The translations under genes and the position numbers were made by a program. Source: an uncultured Cohaesibacter sp. (lineage in GTDB: Bacteria > Pseudomonadota > Alphaproteobacteria > Rhizobiales > Cohaesibacteraceae). From it: 64,000 nt of DNA. How positions within the stretch are numbered: position 1 is the first letter of the stretch; every line of letters starts with the position of its first letter. Location: assembly GCF_963682185.1 (NCBI RefSeq), contig NZ_OY821667.1:496001-560000 (forward strand), read 5' to 3'. Shown here piece after piece: positions 56,064-64,000 of this stretch. The notes under the pieces are model-generated. The model did not search any database and was not told where the DNA came from. It worked only from the letters and a program-made list of their open reading frames with translations.

Positions 56064-57470
56064 ATGGCACGCAAGAAATCGACATTTGTCTGCCAGTCAT
56101 GCGGCGCGGTAACAAACCGCTGGGCGGGGCGCTGCGAATCCTGCGGTGAATGGAACTCCATCATCGAAGAGGTCGAAAGTGCAGGCATCGGCAGCTCTCC
56201 CAAAACCATCCGGGGTAAATCCGGCAGGGTTGTGGAGCTGGTGCCCCTTTCAGGCGAAGACAAGCCCGCTCCGCGCATCGAAACGGGTGTTGGCGAGCTG
56301 GATCGCGTCACTGGCGGCGGCTTCGTCAAAGGCTCGGTGCTGTTGCTTGGTGGCGATCCGGGCATCGGAAAATCCACCCTGCTGATTCAGGCCTCCGCCG
56401 CCCTCACCCACCATGGACACAGCGTGGTCTATATTTCCGGTGAGGAGGCGATTGATCAGGTGCGTATGCGAGCGGCCCGTCTCGGCCTTGCCGAGGCAAC
56501 CGTGCAGCTGGCTGCCGAAACCAGCGTGGAAGACATTCTGGCCACCCTCACCTCTGGCCCTCCGCCCCAAATGGTCGTGATCGATTCGATCCAGACCCTC
56601 TGGACAGAAGCCGCTGACAGCGCCCCGGGCACTGTGACGCAGGTGCGCGCATCTGCACAGGCCATGATCCGCTATGCCAAACAGACAGGAGCAGCCGTCA
56701 TCCTTGTTGGTCACGTCACCAAGGATGGCCAGATTGCCGGCCCCCGCGTTGTGGAACATATGGTGGATGGCGTTCTGCATTTTGAAGGGGATTCCGGCCA
56801 CCAGTTCCGCATTCTGCGTGCCATCAAGAACCGTTTCGGCCCAACTGACGAAATCGGCGTGTTTGAAATGACCGGAGGTGGCCTCACACAAGTGGCCAAC
56901 CCTTCCGCCATGTTCCTTGGCGAACGCAACACCTCAACGCCCGGCGCTGCCGTTCTGGCTGGCATGGAGGGCTCCCGCCCCTTGCTCGTGGAAATTCAGG
57001 CTCTGGTGGCCCAGTCTCCGCTCGGCACCCCGCGCCGTGCCGTTGTCGGCTGGGATTCAAGCCGCCTGTCCATGATCCTTGCGGTTCTGGATGCCCATTG
57101 CGGCGTGCGTCTTTCCAGCCATGATGTTTATCTCAATGTCGCAGGCGGCATGAAAATCAGTGAACCGGCCGCCGATCTTGCGGTGGCAGCCGCGCTGGTC
57201 TCCTCGCTGGCAGGCATAGCGCTTCCATCCGATTGCGTCTATTTCGGCGAGGTCAGTCTGTCCGGCGCCGTGCGTCCGGTGTCCCACACAGCATCGCGAA
57301 TCAAGGAATCGGCCAAACTGGGCTTTGCCAAAGCCGTGGTTCCGGAAGCCTCGCAAAAATCGATCAAATCGGCGGAACTGGAGCTTTCGAACCTCTCAAC
57401 CTTGACGGATCTGGTGGCTCGCATTGCTTCGGGAACCGAAATCCTGACACAGGACACACAAGAGCCATAA
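56064..57470 (+). CDS. radA: DNA repair protein RadA (Sms)
   Basis: RecA-like helicase that extends D-loops during recombination. Parts in order: a zinc finger with C10, C13, C24 and C27 (CQSCG and CESCG), a RecA core with Walker A GGDPGIGKST near 95-104, the RadA-specific KNRFG motif near 254, and a C-terminal Lon-like domain (about 285-460). The 468 residues match the family. CGGAG precedes the ATG. It follows alr closely, and cvpA is 123 bases downstream. Confidence 0.97.
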   Translation: MARKKSTFVCQSCGAVTNRWAGRCESCGEWNSIIEEVESAGIGSSPKTIRGKSGRVVELVPLSGEDKPAPRIETGVGELDRVTGGGFVKGSVLLLGGDPGIGKSTLLIQASAALTHHGHSVVYISGEEAIDQVRMRAARLGLAEATVQLAAETSVEDILATLTSGPPPQMVVIDSIQTLWTEAADSAPGTVTQVRASAQAMIRYAKQTGAAVILVGHVTKDGQIAGPRVVEHMVDGVLHFEGDSGHQFRILRAIKNRFGPTDEIGVFEMTGGGLTQVANPSAMFLGERNTSTPGAAVLAGMEGSRPLLVEIQALVAQSPLGTPRRAVVGWDSSRLSMILAVLDAHCGVRLSSHDVYLNVAGGMKISEPAADLAVAAALVSSLAGIALPSDCVYFGEVSLSGAVRPVSHTASRIKESAKLGFAKAVVPEASQKSIKSAELELSNLSTLTDLVARIASGTEILTQDTQEP

Positions 57471-57593
57471 GAAGTTACCCGAAAAGCCTTGCTCTTGCCC
57501 CTTTCTTAGCCCTATAGAAGGGCACGAACGCAATTTCGCCGATGCCTGATCACCATCCAGCCCGTGCTCGGCCAAACACAGGATGACTTAACA

Positions 57594-58133
57594 ATGCCCA
57601 TCACACTCCTTGACGGGATTTTTATTATCGTCTTGCTGATCTCAGCTTTTTTGGCCATGATCCGTGGCTTCGTGCGTGAAGTCCTTTCGATTGCCGCTTG
57701 GCTGGCAGCCGCTTTTACGACGCTTAAATTCACCGGGGATCTGTTGCCCTATGTGAAGAACTATTTGCCCGAACCCATTCTGGCGCAAGCGGCCACGGCA
57801 CTTGGCATCTTTCTCGTCACGTTGATTGTGGTGTCCTTCATCACCATCAAGATTTCCGATTTCGTGCTCGACAGCTCCATCGGTGCATTGGACAGAACCC
57901 TCGGCTTCGTTTTCGGCGCTGTACGTGGCGCAGTTCTGATGGCCGTTGCGATGGTGTTCTTCAACTGGTTCGTTCCCAGCGACAAACAGCCCGACTGGAT
58001 CGCACAGGCCAAGGCCAAACCATTGCTCAACACGGTTGGTGATCGCTTGATCAATCTTCTGCCAGATGATCCTGAAGTCCGTATCAAGGAAACCTTGCAG
58101 CTCAATCAGGAAGCGCAGGCGCAGGACCAATAG
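57594..58133 (+). CDS. cvpA: CvpA family membrane protein
   Basis: A 179-residue inner-membrane protein with four helices (about 7-25, 28-45, 62-85 and 100-122). RGFVREVLSIAAWLAA and the SSIGALDRTLGFVFGAVRG stretch are the conserved CvpA segments. E. coli cvpA is required for colicin V production and lies just before purF, the same neighbour as here. The molecular role is unsettled. The ATG at 57594 follows AGGA at about 10 bases; an earlier ATG ten codons up lacks a site. Confidence 0.92.
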   Translation: MPITLLDGIFIIVLLISAFLAMIRGFVREVLSIAAWLAAAFTTLKFTGDLLPYVKNYLPEPILAQAATALGIFLVTLIVVSFITIKISDFVLDSSIGALDRTLGFVFGAVRGAVLMAVAMVFFNWFVPSDKQPDWIAQAKAKPLLNTVGDRLINLLPDDPEVRIKETLQLNQEAQAQDQ

Positions 58134-58459
58134 ATATGCAGTCATTCCATTTTCGAATTGGTAAAAGACCACGGAATGACCAAAGCATAGATGACGAAAT
58201 GAGTGCGCTGTGATAGACATGGCAGCAACATGATTGGCGGGGACATCCCGCCATTCTGCATTCTGGAGCCACTGCATCCCTTTTGAGGTCACTCAGGTGC
58301 ATATTGCTCTAGACATCAGAACAACAGTTTCTCCGGGCCTTCCTCTTATGGGGGCCTGCTCGCATTTCGCACCTTTCGGCAGCGCATGTGCCAAAAGCGA
58401 TTTGCTTTCAAACAAAGACTTGAAACCATTTGCGTTTCACTTGAAAGGATCTCACGATC
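58134..58459. other. cvpA-purF intergenic region with two hairpins
   Basis: This 326-base stretch has an 8-bp inverted repeat (GTCATTCC at 58141-58148, GGAATGAC at 58173-58180) just after cvpA and a GC-rich hairpin at 58235-58253. The purF promoter must be here, but I could not fix it. I see no gene. Confidence 0.45.
58235..58253. other. GC-rich hairpin upstream of purF
   Basis: A perfect 7-bp stem (TGGCGGG/CCCGCCA) with a GACAT loop, about 205 bases before purF. No T-run follows; role unknown. Confidence 0.45.
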
Positions 58460-60019
58460 ATGTCGGTAAAGGGATTTTCTCCTGCGTCTCTCTCCCTCTC
58501 CTCTAATGACCGGAACACTCCGGCTTCGAGCGAGCAATCATCCAGCCTCCCCGCAGGCTGCCTGGATGCTGCTCAAGATGACTGGTCCTGCGAAGGCGAT
58601 ACCCTGCATGAAGAATGCGGCGTGTTTGGCATCCATAATTTTGAAGACGCATCAGCGCTCGCGGCCCTCGGCCTGCATGCCCTGCAGCATCGCGGGCAGG
58701 AAGCGGCAGGCATCGCCACCTATGACGGCAAGCATTTCCATCTGGAGCGCCGTTTCGGATTGGTTGGGGACAATTACTCCGACGCAGCAACAATGGCAAA
58801 GCTGCCCGGCAACAATGCCATCGGCCACAACCGATACTCCACCGCAGGCGGCGCTGCGCTGCGCAACGTCCAGCCCCTGTTTGCCGAGCTGGAAGGCGGC
58901 GGCATCGCGGTCGCTCACAATGGCCAGTTCACCAACGCCATGTCCCTGCGTCGCTCACTCATCCAGCGTGGCGCTATTTTCCAGTCCACCTCGGATTCCG
59001 AAGTTGTGCTGCAGCTGATCGCCAAGAGCCGTGAATCCAACATCATCGACCGCTTCATTGATGGCATTCGCCAGATGGAAGGCGGCTACGCTCTGGTGGC
59101 CCTCACCCGCAAGAAACTCATCGGCGCGCGCGACCCGCTCGGTATTCGCCCGCTGGTTCTGGGTGACCTGAATGGCTCCCCGGTTCTCGCTTCGGAAACC
59201 TGCGCTCTCGACATGATCGGCGCCAATTTCGTTCGCGAAATCAAGAATGGCGAAGTGGTCGTCTGCACCGATGATGGCATCGAGAGCTATCATCCCTTCC
59301 CCGAACAGCCTGCCCGCCTCGATATTTTCGAATATATCTACTTCTCCCGTCCGGATTCCTTTATCGCAGGCAGATCTGTTTATGAAGTGCGCAAGCTGAT
59401 GGGCCGCGAACTGGCCAAGGAACATCCTTTGGACGTGGATGTTGTGGTGCCGGTTCCCGATTCCGGCGTTCCGGCCGCTCTGGGCTATGCGCAAGAGGCG
59501 GACATTCCGTTCGAACTGGGGATTGTGCGAAACCACTATGTGGGCCGTACCTTCATCGAGCCAACCCAGCAGATTCGAGCGCTTGGTGTGCGCCTCAAGC
59601 ATTCGGCCAACCGATCTCAGGTTCAGGGCAAACGCATCGTTCTGGTGGATGACAGCCTTGTGCGTGGTACCACCTCATCCAAAATTGTGCAGATGATGCG
59701 TGATGCAGGCGCAACCGAGGTGCATATGCTGCTCGCCAGCCCGCCGATCACTCACTCCGATTATTATGGCATCGACACGCCAGACCGCGAAAAGCTGCTT
59801 GCCGCCCAATATGATCTGGAAGGCATGCGCAAATATATCGGCGCCGATTCCCTCGGTTTCATCTCCATTGACGGAATCTACCGTGCCTGTGGCTATGAAG
59901 GCCGGGACAACAAAAACCCGCAATTCACCGATCACTGCTTCACAGGCGACTATCCCACACGCCTGAAAGATCTTGAAGCATCGGAAAATCACAGAGCCCT
60001 TGGCCTGCTGGTCGACTAG
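58460..60019 (+). CDS. purF: Amidophosphoribosyltransferase
   Basis: First committed step of purine synthesis, using glutamine-derived ammonia and PRPP. The nucleophile Cys is residue 53 in HEECGVFGI, so about 52 residues would have to be removed, longer than the 11-residue propeptide of B. subtilis PurF. The glutaminase domain runs to about 280, and the PRPP loop VLVDDSLVRGTTS lies near 392-404. The positions that hold 4Fe-4S cysteines in B. subtilis are mostly lost (HSDYYGID, TDHCFTG), so a non-cluster enzyme is likely. The ribosome site AAAGGA is 11 bases away. Confidence 0.96.
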   Translation: MSVKGFSPASLSLSSNDRNTPASSEQSSSLPAGCLDAAQDDWSCEGDTLHEECGVFGIHNFEDASALAALGLHALQHRGQEAAGIATYDGKHFHLERRFGLVGDNYSDAATMAKLPGNNAIGHNRYSTAGGAALRNVQPLFAELEGGGIAVAHNGQFTNAMSLRRSLIQRGAIFQSTSDSEVVLQLIAKSRESNIIDRFIDGIRQMEGGYALVALTRKKLIGARDPLGIRPLVLGDLNGSPVLASETCALDMIGANFVREIKNGEVVVCTDDGIESYHPFPEQPARLDIFEYIYFSRPDSFIAGRSVYEVRKLMGRELAKEHPLDVDVVVPVPDSGVPAALGYAQEADIPFELGIVRNHYVGRTFIEPTQQIRALGVRLKHSANRSQVQGKRIVLVDDSLVRGTTSSKIVQMMRDAGATEVHMLLASPPITHSDYYGIDTPDREKLLAAQYDLEGMRKYIGADSLGFISIDGIYRACGYEGRDNKNPQFTDHCFTGDYPTRLKDLEASENHRALGLLVD

Positions 60020-60034
60020 AAGAGGATTTGAGCG

Positions 60035-60790
60035 ATGACTGAACAACGTCTCAAAGATCGCATAGCCGTCGTTACAGGCGCGTCTCGTGGCATCGGCTGG
60101 CACACCTCCCTGGCGCTCGCCAAGGAGGGCGCCCATATCATCGCGGTTGCCAAAACGGTCGGCGCTCTGGAAGAGCTGGACGATGAAATTCAGGCCCTTG
60201 GCGGCTCGACAACGCTGGTGCCGCTCGACCTGATGGATTATGACGCCATCGACCGCCTCGGCGGTGCGATCTATGAACGTTGGGGCAAGCTCGACATCCT
60301 GTTTGGCAATGCTGGCTTGCTGGGTGCCGTGACGCCCATCACTCATCTGGACCCGGTCAAGGATTGGGAAAAGGTCATGGGTGTGAATCTGACCGCCAAC
60401 TGGCGCCTGATCCGCTCCCTCGATCCGCTGCTACGCCAATCTGATGCGGGCCGAGCTCTCTTTGTGACGTCCGGATCGCCCCATAAATGCAATCCCTATT
60501 GGGGCATCTATTCAATCTCAAAGGCAGGCTTGGAAGCCATGGTCCGCACCTATGCTGGCGAAATCCAGCAAACCAATGTGAAGGCCAATTGCTTCAACCC
60601 AGGCCCCACCAGAACAGGCATGCGCGCCAAGGCTGTTCCCGGGGAAGACCCGATGACATTGCCACATCCAACCGAGCTGGTTCCTCACATCGTGAACTGT
60701 CTCGTGCCGGACTGCGTGGAACAGGGTCGCATGTATGATTTCCGCTCAGCAAGCTGGAAGACATATGGCTCACCAGTTTACGACGACTGA
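60035..60790 (+). CDS. Short-chain dehydrogenase/reductase
   Basis: A 251-residue SDR oxidoreductase with the cofactor loop TGASRGIG near 14-21, the GNAG motif near 91 and a catalytic YSISKAG near 157-163. The Ser base lies in FVTSGSPHK. It resembles YciK-like enzymes often found near core genes; the substrate is unknown. It starts 15 bases after purF with AGAGGA at 8 bases, so it is probably cotranscribed with purF, and a strong terminator ends the unit. Confidence 0.9.
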   Translation: MTEQRLKDRIAVVTGASRGIGWHTSLALAKEGAHIIAVAKTVGALEELDDEIQALGGSTTLVPLDLMDYDAIDRLGGAIYERWGKLDILFGNAGLLGAVTPITHLDPVKDWEKVMGVNLTANWRLIRSLDPLLRQSDAGRALFVTSGSPHKCNPYWGIYSISKAGLEAMVRTYAGEIQQTNVKANCFNPGPTRTGMRAKAVPGEDPMTLPHPTELVPHIVNCLVPDCVEQGRMYDFRSASWKTYGSPVYDD

Positions 60791-60883
60791 TTCCCAGCAT
60801 CGGATTTGAATCCAAATTCAAGACGTTAGCGCCAAAAGCTGAATCAAAGTCTCAATCGGATCGAACCCGAATCGATTTCAAAG

Positions 60884-60918
60884 AAATCCCCGACAACCAG
60901 TTGAGTTGCCGGGGATTT
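60884..60918. terminator. Bidirectional intrinsic terminator
   Basis: A 14-position stem (AAATCCCCG-CAAC pairing with GTTG-CGGGGATTT, one A-C mismatch) and a 7-base loop, with further T residues, between the convergent SDR and ABC transporter genes. Confidence 0.88.
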
Positions 60919-60949
60919 TTATTTTTTAGTTCCATAATCGGGAATCAGA

Positions 60950-62872
60950 TCATTCCGCTGGCTGAAGCTCGTGGCTTGGCAGATAGCCCTTATTGTCCCC
61001 CTCAACCGCCTTGCGCAAACGCTCTTCAGCTTCACTGGCTTCGCGCTGACGATCCCACATGGAAGCATAGAGCCCACCCTGAGCCAGAAGGTCCGCGTGG
61101 CGGCCACGTTCCTTGATCTTGCCCGCTTCGAGCACGATGATCTCGTCTGCCCCGATCACCGTGGACAGACGGTGCGCAATGACCAGTGTGGTCCGGTTCT
61201 GCGAGACCTGATCCAGAGCGGCCTGAATTTCCTGCTCCGTATGGCTATCCAGCGCTGAGGTAGCCTCATCAAGCACCAGAATCGGAGGAGCCTTGAGGAT
61301 GGTGCGGGCAATGGCCACGCGTTGCTTCTCACCGCCGGAGAGCTTGAGCCCTCGCTCGCCCACTTCCGTGTCAAAGCCATTGGGCAGGCTCTTAACGAAA
61401 TCGGAAATCTGAGCCATACGGGCGGCATCTTCGATCTCTTCCCGGCTCGCGGACGGACGGCCATAGCCGATATTGTAAAGCAACGTATCGTTGAACAGCA
61501 CCGTATCCTGCGGCACCATGCCGATATTCTGCCGCAAGCTCAGCTGCTGCACATCGCGAATATCCTGCCCGTCAACGGTGATCGCACCACCGCTGACATC
61601 ATAAAAGCGGAACAGCAAGCGCGAGATGGTCGACTTGCCTGCCCCCGATGGCCCGACAATGGCCACGGTCTTGCCCGCAGGCACTTCAAAGCTAACGCCT
61701 TTGAGGATGGGGCGCTCTTCATCATAGTGGAACAGCACATTGTCGAACCGAACAGAACCGCCATCGACGGCGAGCTTTTCGGCAGTAGGCTTGTCCGTCA
61801 CTTCCGGTGCCTCGCGCATCAGGCTGAACATCGCTTCCAGATCCACCAACCCCTGCTTGATCTCGCGATGCATGGAGCCAAAGAAGTTGAGCGGAATGGA
61901 CAGCTGCATCAACAACGCATTGATCAACACGAAGTCGCCCACGCTCTGGGTGCCCTGCATAACCGCATAGGCAGACAGGCCCATGCAGGTCGCCATGCCG
62001 ATGGAAAAGATCACGGTCTGGCCAAAGTTGAGCCATGCAAGTGACACCCACGTGCTGATGGCAGCCTTCTGATAGATCGCCAGAGAACCGTCATAGCGCG
62101 CGCTCTCCATCTCTTCATTGCCAAAATATTTGACCGTTTCATAGTTGAGCAGGCTGTCGACGGCCTTGGAGTTGGCGTCATTGTCGGATTCATTCATCCG
62201 GCGCCGGATATCAATGCGCCATGACGTCACCCGAATGGTGAAGGCGACATAGAGCGCGATCATCCCAACAACAACAAGAACATAAATGATATCGAACTGA
62301 TAGGCGATCACGGCAGCCATGAAGATAAACTGCAAGAATGTGGGCACGGCATGCAAAATGGTGTGGCGCACCACTCCTTCAATGGCGTGCGTACCACGTT
62401 CGATAATGCGCGAGAGCCCACCGGTATGGCGTTGCAAATGATAGCGCAAAGACAGCTTATGCATATGCTCGAAGGTCTTGAAGGACAGATTCCGCACGGC
62501 ATGTTGGCCAACGCGAGCAAACAATGCGTCGCGCATCTGGTCAAACCCCACATTGGTTATGCGCGCCAGACCATAGGAAGCAACCAACATCACCGGAATG
62601 CTGAGCCACCCGACAGCACCCACGCCATCCGGCGCTCTGCTGTCTGTCAGGGCATCCGTCGCCCATTTGAAAAAATAGGGCGTGAGCACATTGACAATCT
62701 TGCCCAACGCCAAGGCAACAACAGCCAAGGCAACGCGCTTTTTGAGATCGCTTCTGTCTGCGGGCCAGATATAAGGCCACAATTTGCGTAGAGTCGAAAA
62801 TGCAGACGCTTCTGCATCAATATCCTGAGCACTTTCACTCTCCGGTTTGGAGATGGAAGGTGGTTTGGTCAT
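60950..62872 (-). CDS. ATM1-type ABC exporter
   Basis: A half-transporter of 640 residues with six transmembrane helices (about 55-330) and a C-terminal ATPase: Walker A GPSGAGKST near 406, LSGGEKQR near 508 and VLDEATSALD. The transmembrane region has NYETVKYFGNEE, the glutathione-contact helix of the ATM1 family. Bacterial members move glutathione conjugates or metal-glutathione complexes; mitochondrial Atm1 supports cytosolic Fe-S assembly. The ATG at 62872 follows AGGA; a TTG 15 codons upstream is unlikely. The ArsR gene stands 65 bases upstream on the same strand, so metal or thiol control is plausible. Confidence 0.93.
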   Translation of the reverse strand: MTKPPSISKPESESAQDIDAEASAFSTLRKLWPYIWPADRSDLKKRVALAVVALALGKIVNVLTPYFFKWATDALTDSRAPDGVGAVGWLSIPVMLVASYGLARITNVGFDQMRDALFARVGQHAVRNLSFKTFEHMHKLSLRYHLQRHTGGLSRIIERGTHAIEGVVRHTILHAVPTFLQFIFMAAVIAYQFDIIYVLVVVGMIALYVAFTIRVTSWRIDIRRRMNESDNDANSKAVDSLLNYETVKYFGNEEMESARYDGSLAIYQKAAISTWVSLAWLNFGQTVIFSIGMATCMGLSAYAVMQGTQSVGDFVLINALLMQLSIPLNFFGSMHREIKQGLVDLEAMFSLMREAPEVTDKPTAEKLAVDGGSVRFDNVLFHYDEERPILKGVSFEVPAGKTVAIVGPSGAGKSTISRLLFRFYDVSGGAITVDGQDIRDVQQLSLRQNIGMVPQDTVLFNDTLLYNIGYGRPSASREEIEDAARMAQISDFVKSLPNGFDTEVGERGLKLSGGEKQRVAIARTILKAPPILVLDEATSALDSHTEQEIQAALDQVSQNRTTLVIAHRLSTVIGADEIIVLEAGKIKERGRHADLLAQGGLYASMWDRQREASEAEERLRKAVEGDNKGYLPSHELQPAE

Positions 62873-62937
62873 AAGAATTTGGTCCTGCAATTGTCGGCAT
62901 ACGCCGAGAGGAGGCAAAGCGCATTGTTCACTGCGCT

Positions 62938-63306
62938 TTAGTCAATATTGGATAGCGAGCTTGTCACCCCAGCGAAAAATGCTTCGCTACGGGCAAGAAA
63001 CCAGGAAACCTTTTCCGAATTCACTCGGTAGTGCGATTGCGGGCCGGCCGTTTGCCATTCGATAAAGCCACATTCCCTGAGCACCTTAAGGTGCTGCGAC
63101 ACAGTGGACTGGGCCAGCGGCAAGGAAGAGCAGATATCCCCGCAACAATGCTGATGAGAGCCAAGCTTGGATAGAATCATGAGACGGGCCGGATGGCTGA
63201 GCGCCTTGAAAGCGCGGGCAAGCTCCAGATCAACATCACAGCAGCAATCGTCGGTCGTTGCATCGCCGCAAAGCCCTCGCCCTGCATTCTCTTCCATTTC
63301 GGCCAT
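62938..63306 (-). CDS. ArsR/SmtB family regulator, cysteine-rich
   Basis: A winged-helix repressor of 122 residues. The DNA-recognition region SLPLAQSTVSQHLKVL lies at 61-76. Cysteines occur at 13, 21-23, 54, 55, 59 and 79; HCCGDIC sits in the helix that holds the ArsR-type metal site (ELCVCDL in classic ArsR), and the CCC cluster is near the N-terminus. It could sense a soft metal, arsenite or a reactive sulfur or oxygen signal. The open frame runs up to 63399, but the ATG at 63306 has GGAG at 6 bases, and longer forms would put an operator-like palindrome inside or at the start of the gene. Confidence 0.88.
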   Translation of the reverse strand: MAEMEENAGRGLCGDATTDDCCCDVDLELARAFKALSHPARLMILSKLGSHQHCCGDICSSLPLAQSTVSQHLKVLRECGFIEWQTAGPQSHYRVNSEKVSWFLARSEAFFAGVTSSLSNID

Positions 63307-63355
63307 ATCCTTCTCCATGTCACGCTTGGAGCCATCAGAAATGGCCAGCACATTC

Positions 63356-63371
63356 ATCGCACAATTGCGAT
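63356..63371. promoter_or_regulatory. Operator-like palindrome 1 upstream of arsR
   Basis: ATCGCACAATTGCGAT is a perfect palindrome in its arms (ATCGCA/TGCGAT). It lies 50 bases upstream of the chosen start codon and shares 14 of 16 positions with a second copy. Confidence 0.6.
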
Positions 63372-63405
63372 TAATAGAGAAACCCGCAGACAAAAACAAG
63401 GCTTC

Positions 63406-63421
63406 ATCGCATAATTACGAT
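63406..63421. promoter_or_regulatory. Operator-like palindrome 2 upstream of arsR
   Basis: ATCGCATAATTACGAT, the same pattern as copy 1 with one arm mismatch, also preceded by TTC. Its start is exactly 50 bases from that of copy 1, nearly five helical turns. Confidence 0.58.
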
Positions 63422-63483
63422 AAGAAATATGGTTCAGATCACGCACCCCAGTCCTGAAACCACAGAATCGACAACCAAAACGC

Positions 63484-63517
63484 AAAATGGCCCGAAGCGC
63501 GAGCTTCTGGCCATTTT
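63484..63517 (-). terminator. Intrinsic terminator of the LysM gene
   Basis: A stem of 9 plus 5 bp (AAAATGGCC and GAAGC with complements, one mismatch between) on a GCGA tetraloop; the 3' arm on the minus strand ends in TTTT. It lies 22 bases after the LysM stop codon. Confidence 0.85.
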
Positions 63518-63538
63518 ACGAAATCAAGTGAAGCAGTG

Positions 63539-64000
63539 TCAGCCCGCAACGGCATCAGCCGAAGGCGCAACATTCTGCCCCAGATCGGGTGTCTCGACCG
63601 CATCGAAGTTGTTGTCCCAACCATCCTGCCCCTTGGGCAGTTCGAACACCTGACCGGGATAGATCCAGTGAGGATCGCGAATCTGGTCATTGTTGGTGTC
63701 GTAAATGGTGGAATAGCGAATGCCAGCACCATAGACACGGCGGGCAATCGTCCAGAGGTTATCACCACGGCGGATGATCACCTTCTTGGTTTCAACAGCA
63801 CCGGATTCAGCCGAAGCGCTCACACCGCGTTGAACCTTATCGCCTAGCGTGCCTTCCGCACTGACGATCTGAAGCCCGCCAGCCTGCTTGGTGAAGGTCA
63901 CCTCGGCACGTGTCAACACGTCGCCATTGCTTCCGTCGAGCAGATCCACACGGGCAACATGAGAGCCGGTATCAAGAGAAACATTGTTATCGAACAGGAA
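63539..64000 (-). CDS. LysM domain protein, C-terminal part only
   Basis: The frame is open to the window edge (153 codons visible, start not in the window). Near the C-terminus is a LysM domain: RRGDNLWTIARRVYG followed by DPHWIYPGQVFELPKG, with the usual aromatic and Ile-Pro-Gly pattern; this module binds peptidoglycan glycans. The upstream part (SLDTGSHVARVDLL, LTRAEVTFTKQ) suggests repeated beta-sandwich units of a larger envelope protein, as in many Hyphomicrobiales LysM proteins. Its total length and signal peptide cannot be judged here. Confidence 0.85.
   Translation of the reverse strand, partial: FLFDNNVSLDTGSHVARVDLLDGSNGDVLTRAEVTFTKQAGGLQIVSAEGTLGDKVQRGVSASAESGAVETKKVIIRRGDNLWTIARRVYGAGIRYSTIYDTNNDQIRDPHWIYPGQVFELPKGQDGWDNNFDAVETPDLGQNVAPSADAVAG

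Noticed and set aside
1-64000. tRNA genes, rRNA genes, CRISPR arrays, insertion sequences or prophage genes
   Set aside because: Reading the gaps on both strands, I found no TTCGA-type tRNA arm with a matching acceptor stem, no regularly spaced repeats, and no transposase, integrase or phage-like protein.

Overview
The window is a stretch of core chromosome from an alphaproteobacterium, most likely a member of the Hyphomicrobiales (Rhizobiales), possibly a marine genus. That placement is an inference. It rests on gene order (aspS, rnd, ppx-ppk, hdaA, an AI-2E permease and purMN; lptF-lptG-lptD-surA-pdxA-rsmA; gmk-yicC-mltG-fabF-acpP-fabG-fabD facing rpsF-rpsR-DUF2232-rplI), on the presence of HdaA, and on GANTC sites upstream of dnaB. 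Gene density is high. I see no rRNA, tRNA, CRISPR array, insertion sequence, integrase or prophage gene. Many transcription units end in clear intrinsic terminators.

Layout. 1-8100: a cut-off small exported protein, AMP nucleosidase, two tandem membrane-bound EAL (c-di-GMP phosphodiesterase) proteins, and a 720-residue exported protein of unknown function. 8160-20570: aspartyl-tRNA synthetase, an acetyltransferase, RNase D, an MFS exporter, an unknown acidic protein, the overlapping polyphosphate pair ppk-ppx, the replication-initiation regulator hdaA and an AI-2E-type permease. 20900-31400: purM-purN, a small cysteine-containing exported protein, ndk, a glutathione S-transferase, an ABC-F ATPase with a VOC protein, an aldo/keto reductase, L-lactate dehydrogenase, and holC with pepA. 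31700-39540: lipopolysaccharide export (lptF, lptG, lptD) with a SurA-like chaperone, pdxA and rsmA. 39600-47630: gmk, yicC, an unknown protein, mltG and the fatty-acid synthesis genes fabF, acpP, fabG and fabD. 47990-54700: rpsF, rpsR, a DUF2232 membrane protein, rplI, a DoxX-like protein, a GntR regulator, the dnaB helicase and a YrhK-like protein. 54850-64000: alr, radA, cvpA-purF, an SDR, an ATM1-type ABC exporter behind an ArsR regulator, and a cut-off LysM protein.

The genes mostly serve replication and cell-cycle control (hdaA, dnaB, holC, radA), envelope building (lptDFG, surA, mltG, alr, fab genes), purine and nucleotide metabolism (purM, purN, purF, gmk, ndk, amn) and translation (aspS, rsmA, rpsF, rpsR, rplI). 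I do not see an obviously new multi-gene system. The best leads are regulatory: a cluster of four GANTC (CcrM-type) sites in 39 bp upstream of dnaB, two matching 16-bp palindromes exactly 50 bp apart upstream of the arsR-ATM1 unit, a long rpsF leader holding a terminator-like hairpin, and a perfect TGTGA-N6-TCACA site upstream of ppk-ppx. Several start codons were moved from the longest reading frame to an internal start with a better Shine-Dalgarno sequence; each case is explained in its entry.
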